Below, piece after piece: positions 5,508 to 7,380 of a DNA stretch of 7,380 nt. The stretch covers positions 1 through 7,380 of the forward strand of contig JAFAKZ010000450.1 of assembly GCA_019234745.1 (NCBI GenBank), given 5' to 3'. The notes below the pieces were generated by a model, which was not told the DNA's origin, ran no database searches, and saw nothing but the letters and a program-made list of their open reading frames with translations. Position numbers and translations under genes: made by a program. Numbering within the stretch: position 1 is the first letter of the stretch; each line of letters starts with the position of its first letter. This stretch comes from Burkholderiales bacterium. Lineage in GTDB: Bacteria > Pseudomonadota > Gammaproteobacteria > Burkholderiales > Chitinimonadaceae.

Positions 5508-6959
5508 ATGTATCTAGAGCACTATGGTCTCGCCGAACCGCCGTTTCGCATCACGCCCCACACGGAATTCTTCTATCAGGGCGCCAATCGCGGCGCCACG
5601 CTGGAGGCCTTGCAGTACGCCGTGCTGCACGGCGAAGGCCTGGTCAAGGTGACGGGCGAGGTTGGGGCCGGCAAGACCATGCTGTGCCGGGTATTGATGG
5701 AGCGCCTGCCGGAGCAGGTCGACACCGTCTACCTGGCCAATCCGAGCATGAGTCGCGAGGAGATATTGCTGACGATTGCGGCCGACTTGCACCTGCCTTT
5801 GCAGGAAGGGCGCTCGTCCGTGCTGATCCGCGAGCTTCAGGAGGCGCTGATCGAGCGCTTTGCCGCCGGGCGCCAGGTGGTGGTGCTGATCGACGAAGCG
5901 CATGCCATGCCGGAGGAGAGCCTGGAAGAGGTGCGGCTCTTGTCGAACCTGGAGCACGGCCACCACAAGCTCCTGCAGATCGTGCTGTTCGGTCAGCCGG
6001 AGCTGGATACGCGGCTCGCCACGCAGTCCATGCGCCAGCTGCGCGAGCGCATTACCCATGGCTTTGAATTGGCGCCACTGCGCCAGACCGATATCGGCGA
6101 ATACCTGATGTTCCGCATGCGCACGGCGGGCTACAAGGGGCCGGATATCTTCACGCAGAAGGCAATTCGCCTGATCGCGGAGGAGTCGGAAGGGCTGACG
6201 CGCCGTATCAATATCCTGGCCGACAAGTCGCTGATCGCCTCGTTCGCGGCTGGGCGACACCAGGTGGATGCGGTCGAGGCCGCCGCCGCCATCAAGGACA
6301 GTGGCTTCCGTCGCGTGCAGCGAACGCATTGGCGTATGCCGGCGGCTGCTGCGGCGCTGCTGCTGTTGGGTGTGGCTGGCGGCGTGGCGGCGACGCGGCT
6401 CACGGCGGATGGGGGGCGGCCTGTTGCTGCGGCGCAGCCTGCTACCGTGCTACCTAAGGCGGCCCCACCCGCCGTGGCGCAATCGTCTGCTCGTGCCGGT
6501 CCCGCCGTCGCTCAGACGCCACGCTCTGCCCCTGTAAGCGCAACACCCGCGCCGCAGCCCGCGCAAGGCGCGGACGAATCGGACCCGCAGCATGTATTCG
6601 ATGCGCGACTCGATGCTAGCCGCCCTGCTTTTGACAAGCAGGCGCCGCAGAACTACACGGTGCTGCTATCCGTGGCGCCGCGTGCGCAGAAGCCGGCCCT
6701 GGCGCAGCTGATGGCGCAAACGGCGCGCAAATTGTCGCTGGACGAGCTTTACCTGTATCCGACGGTGACGCGTCGCGGTGTGGAGGTCTACGGCCTGACC
6801 TACGGCTTTTTCCCCGACCAGTCACATGCCGCGGCGGCCTTGGCAAAGCTCCCGCCCGAGCTGCGCAATGCTCATCCGATGCTACGCACCGTCGGAGGAA
6901 TCCTGACTGAGTCGCGCGGATACCAAAAAACCAATTCGAATCAACCGTTTCCGAATTGA
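5508..6959 (+). CDS. mshM: MshM/ExeA-type AAA ATPase with membrane segment and SPOR-like C-terminus
   Basis: ATPases of the ExeA/GspA/MshM group help assemble secretins and pili, often by engaging peptidoglycan. The 483-residue protein starts with the family signature MYLEHYGLAEPPFRITP and FFYQGANRGATLEAL. Walker A GEVGAGKT lies at 50-57 and Walker B VVVLIDEAH at 124-132 (D129, E130). A sensor-like segment FGQPELD occupies 161-167, and QLRERITHGFELAPL (177-191) is also typical. A single hydrophobic helix at about 278-296 would cross the inner membrane. An Ala/Pro-rich linker (about 303-357) leads to a periplasmic domain at about 382-465 that resembles a SPOR fold: it opens YTVLLSV, has VEVYGLTYGFF and AAAALAKLPPEL in the middle, and ends near MLRTVGG. 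SPOR domains bind denuded peptidoglycan, so anchoring at septal or remodelled wall is likely. DamX has a comparable ATPase-membrane-SPOR layout and is an alternative relative, but the adjacent secretin favours MshM/ExeA. The last residues lie in AT-rich DNA with inverted repeats. Confidence 0.85.
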   Translation: MYLEHYGLAEPPFRITPHTEFFYQGANRGATLEALQYAVLHGEGLVKVTGEVGAGKTMLCRVLMERLPEQVDTVYLANPSMSREEILLTIAADLHLPLQEGRSSVLIRELQEALIERFAAGRQVVVLIDEAHAMPEESLEEVRLLSNLEHGHHKLLQIVLFGQPELDTRLATQSMRQLRERITHGFELAPLRQTDIGEYLMFRMRTAGYKGPDIFTQKAIRLIAEESEGLTRRINILADKSLIASFAAGRHQVDAVEAAAAIKDSGFRRVQRTHWRMPAAAAALLLLGVAGGVAATRLTADGGRPVAAAQPATVLPKAAPPAVAQSSARAGPAVAQTPRSAPVSATPAPQPAQGADESDPQHVFDARLDASRPAFDKQAPQNYTVLLSVAPRAQKPALAQLMAQTARKLSLDELYLYPTVTRRGVEVYGLTYGFFPDQSHAAAALAKLPPELRNAHPMLRTVGGILTESRGYQKTNSNQPFPN

Positions 6960-6974
6960 AATTGATGTTTTGGT
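6922..6974. repeat. AT-rich inverted repeats at the mshM end and mshM-mshL junction
   Basis: Two alternative stems overlap. The outer arms at 6922-6936 and 6960-6974 match at 13 of 15 positions with a 23-base loop. The inner arms CAATTCG (6932-6938) and CGAATTG (6952-6958) match perfectly with a 13-base loop. Both cannot form fully at once. The stems are AT-rich and no clean U-tract follows, so this is not a standard intrinsic terminator. An attenuator, RNA-processing site or protein-binding region is possible; function is unknown. Confidence 0.45.
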
Positions 6975-7006
6975 GTAGAATCAGAAAAACGAGACAGACG
7001 ACCGCG

Positions 7007-7380
7007 ATGGGACAACACCAAACACTACTGCTGGGCACCTTGCTGTTGGCCGGCTGCGCTACCCACCCCTTGCAGGTCAAGCCGGCCCAGCATGTCGACG
7101 TTGCGCCCGAGCGGCCGGCAGACTTGCCGCAACCAGTCGACCACGCTGTCATGCTGCCCAAGCCGACGCCGCAGGCCAAGGTCGACACCTACAGCGTGGT
7201 GGTGAGCAACGTGCCTGTGCGCGACATGCTGTTCGCGCTGGCGCGCGATGCCAAGCTCAATCTCGACGTGCACCCGCTGATCAGCGGTACGGTGACGCTG
7301 AACGCGCTGAACCAGACGCTGCCGCAGATACTGGATCGCGTGTCGAACCAGATCGACATGCGCTACACCTTGACCAATGG
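7007..7380 (+). CDS. mshL: MshL/PilQ-class secretin lipoprotein, N-terminus only
   Basis: Secretins form the outer-membrane ring through which a pilus or secreted protein passes. The 124 residues visible begin with a lipoprotein signal (MGQHQTLLLGTLLLAGC), with lipobox LAGC and Cys17 as the lipid anchor. A Pro-rich spacer follows (about 30-58, with PERPADLPQP and MLPKPTPQAK). An STN-type secretin domain begins near residue 60: YSVVVSNVPVRDMLFALARD is at 62-81, then KLNLDVHPLISGTVTL at 83-98 and TLPQILDRVSNQ at 104-115. That spacing is typical of MSHA-type secretins, which are lipoproteins of about 550 residues, so most of the gene lies beyond the window. The gene starts 47 bases after the ATPase gene. 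The ATG at 7007 gives an ideal signal length but has no clear ribosome-binding site. An in-frame ATG at 6965 would add a basic 14-residue extension and also lacks one. A PilQ- or PulD-type secretin is possible, but the preceding MshM-like ATPase favours MshL. Confidence 0.85.
   Translation, partial: MGQHQTLLLGTLLLAGCATHPLQVKPAQHVDVAPERPADLPQPVDHAVMLPKPTPQAKVDTYSVVVSNVPVRDMLFALARDAKLNLDVHPLISGTVTLNALNQTLPQILDRVSNQIDMRYTLTN

Noticed and set aside
5514..6329. Minus-strand frame of 271 codons opposite the ATPase gene
   Set aside because: It is antisense to a gene with clear Walker motifs and a strong ribosome-binding site; its product resembles no family I know.
6922..6974. Intrinsic terminator after the ATPase gene
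   Set aside because: The stems are AT-rich and mismatched and no U-tract follows, and the secretin gene begins 47 bases after the stop, so read-through is more likely.
6956..6981. TTGAAA (6956-6961) with TAGAAT (6976-6981) as an mshL promoter
   Set aside because: Both hexamers look good but the 14-base spacer is too short for a normal sigma-70 promoter.

Overview
The window looks like the chromosome of a GC-rich betaproteobacterium. It holds two divergent, tightly packed gene sets either side of one regulatory gap at about 3755-4011. The minus-strand order mlaF-E-D-C-B-A, with mlaA as the last gene, matches my memory of the Neisseriales arrangement (Neisseria, Chromobacterium-like). Many Burkholderiales place mlaA elsewhere, so a Neisseriales-type host is a reasonable but unproven guess. 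All genes seem intact apart from the two cut by the window ends. I see no insertion sequence, phage gene, tRNA, rRNA or CRISPR array.

Left part (1-3754, minus strand): a complete Mla phospholipid transport operon. It encodes the ATPase MlaF, permease MlaE, MCE-domain protein MlaD, periplasmic carrier MlaC, STAS protein MlaB and outer-membrane lipoprotein MlaA. MlaA runs off the left edge. The genes overlap or lie within 24 bases of each other, so they are probably one transcript. Together they move phospholipids between the outer and inner membranes and keep the outer leaflet asymmetric.

Middle (3755-4011): a 257-base divergent intergenic region dense in dyad symmetry. It has a candidate minus-strand promoter for mla with a dyad in its spacer, and a perfect 14-bp palindrome. 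It also has a plus-strand promoter-like sequence and a 103-base element with nearly perfect 13-bp inverted ends, a purine-rich ribosome-binding-like sequence in the right end and short internal hairpins. This is the least explained DNA in the window.

Right part (4012-7380, plus strand): a sigma-54-type response regulator (REC, AAA+ with GAFTGA, Fis-type HTH) with no histidine kinase in view. It is followed by an ExeA/MshM-type AAA ATPase with a membrane segment and a SPOR-like C-terminus. Last is the start of a lipoprotein secretin of the MshL/PilQ class, cut by the right edge. The last two suggest the beginning of an MSHA-type (type IV pilus-like) biogenesis cluster, and the regulator, 68 bases upstream, may control it. 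Both gene sets are recognisable; the novelty, if any, lies in the intergenic signals and in the regulator's targets.
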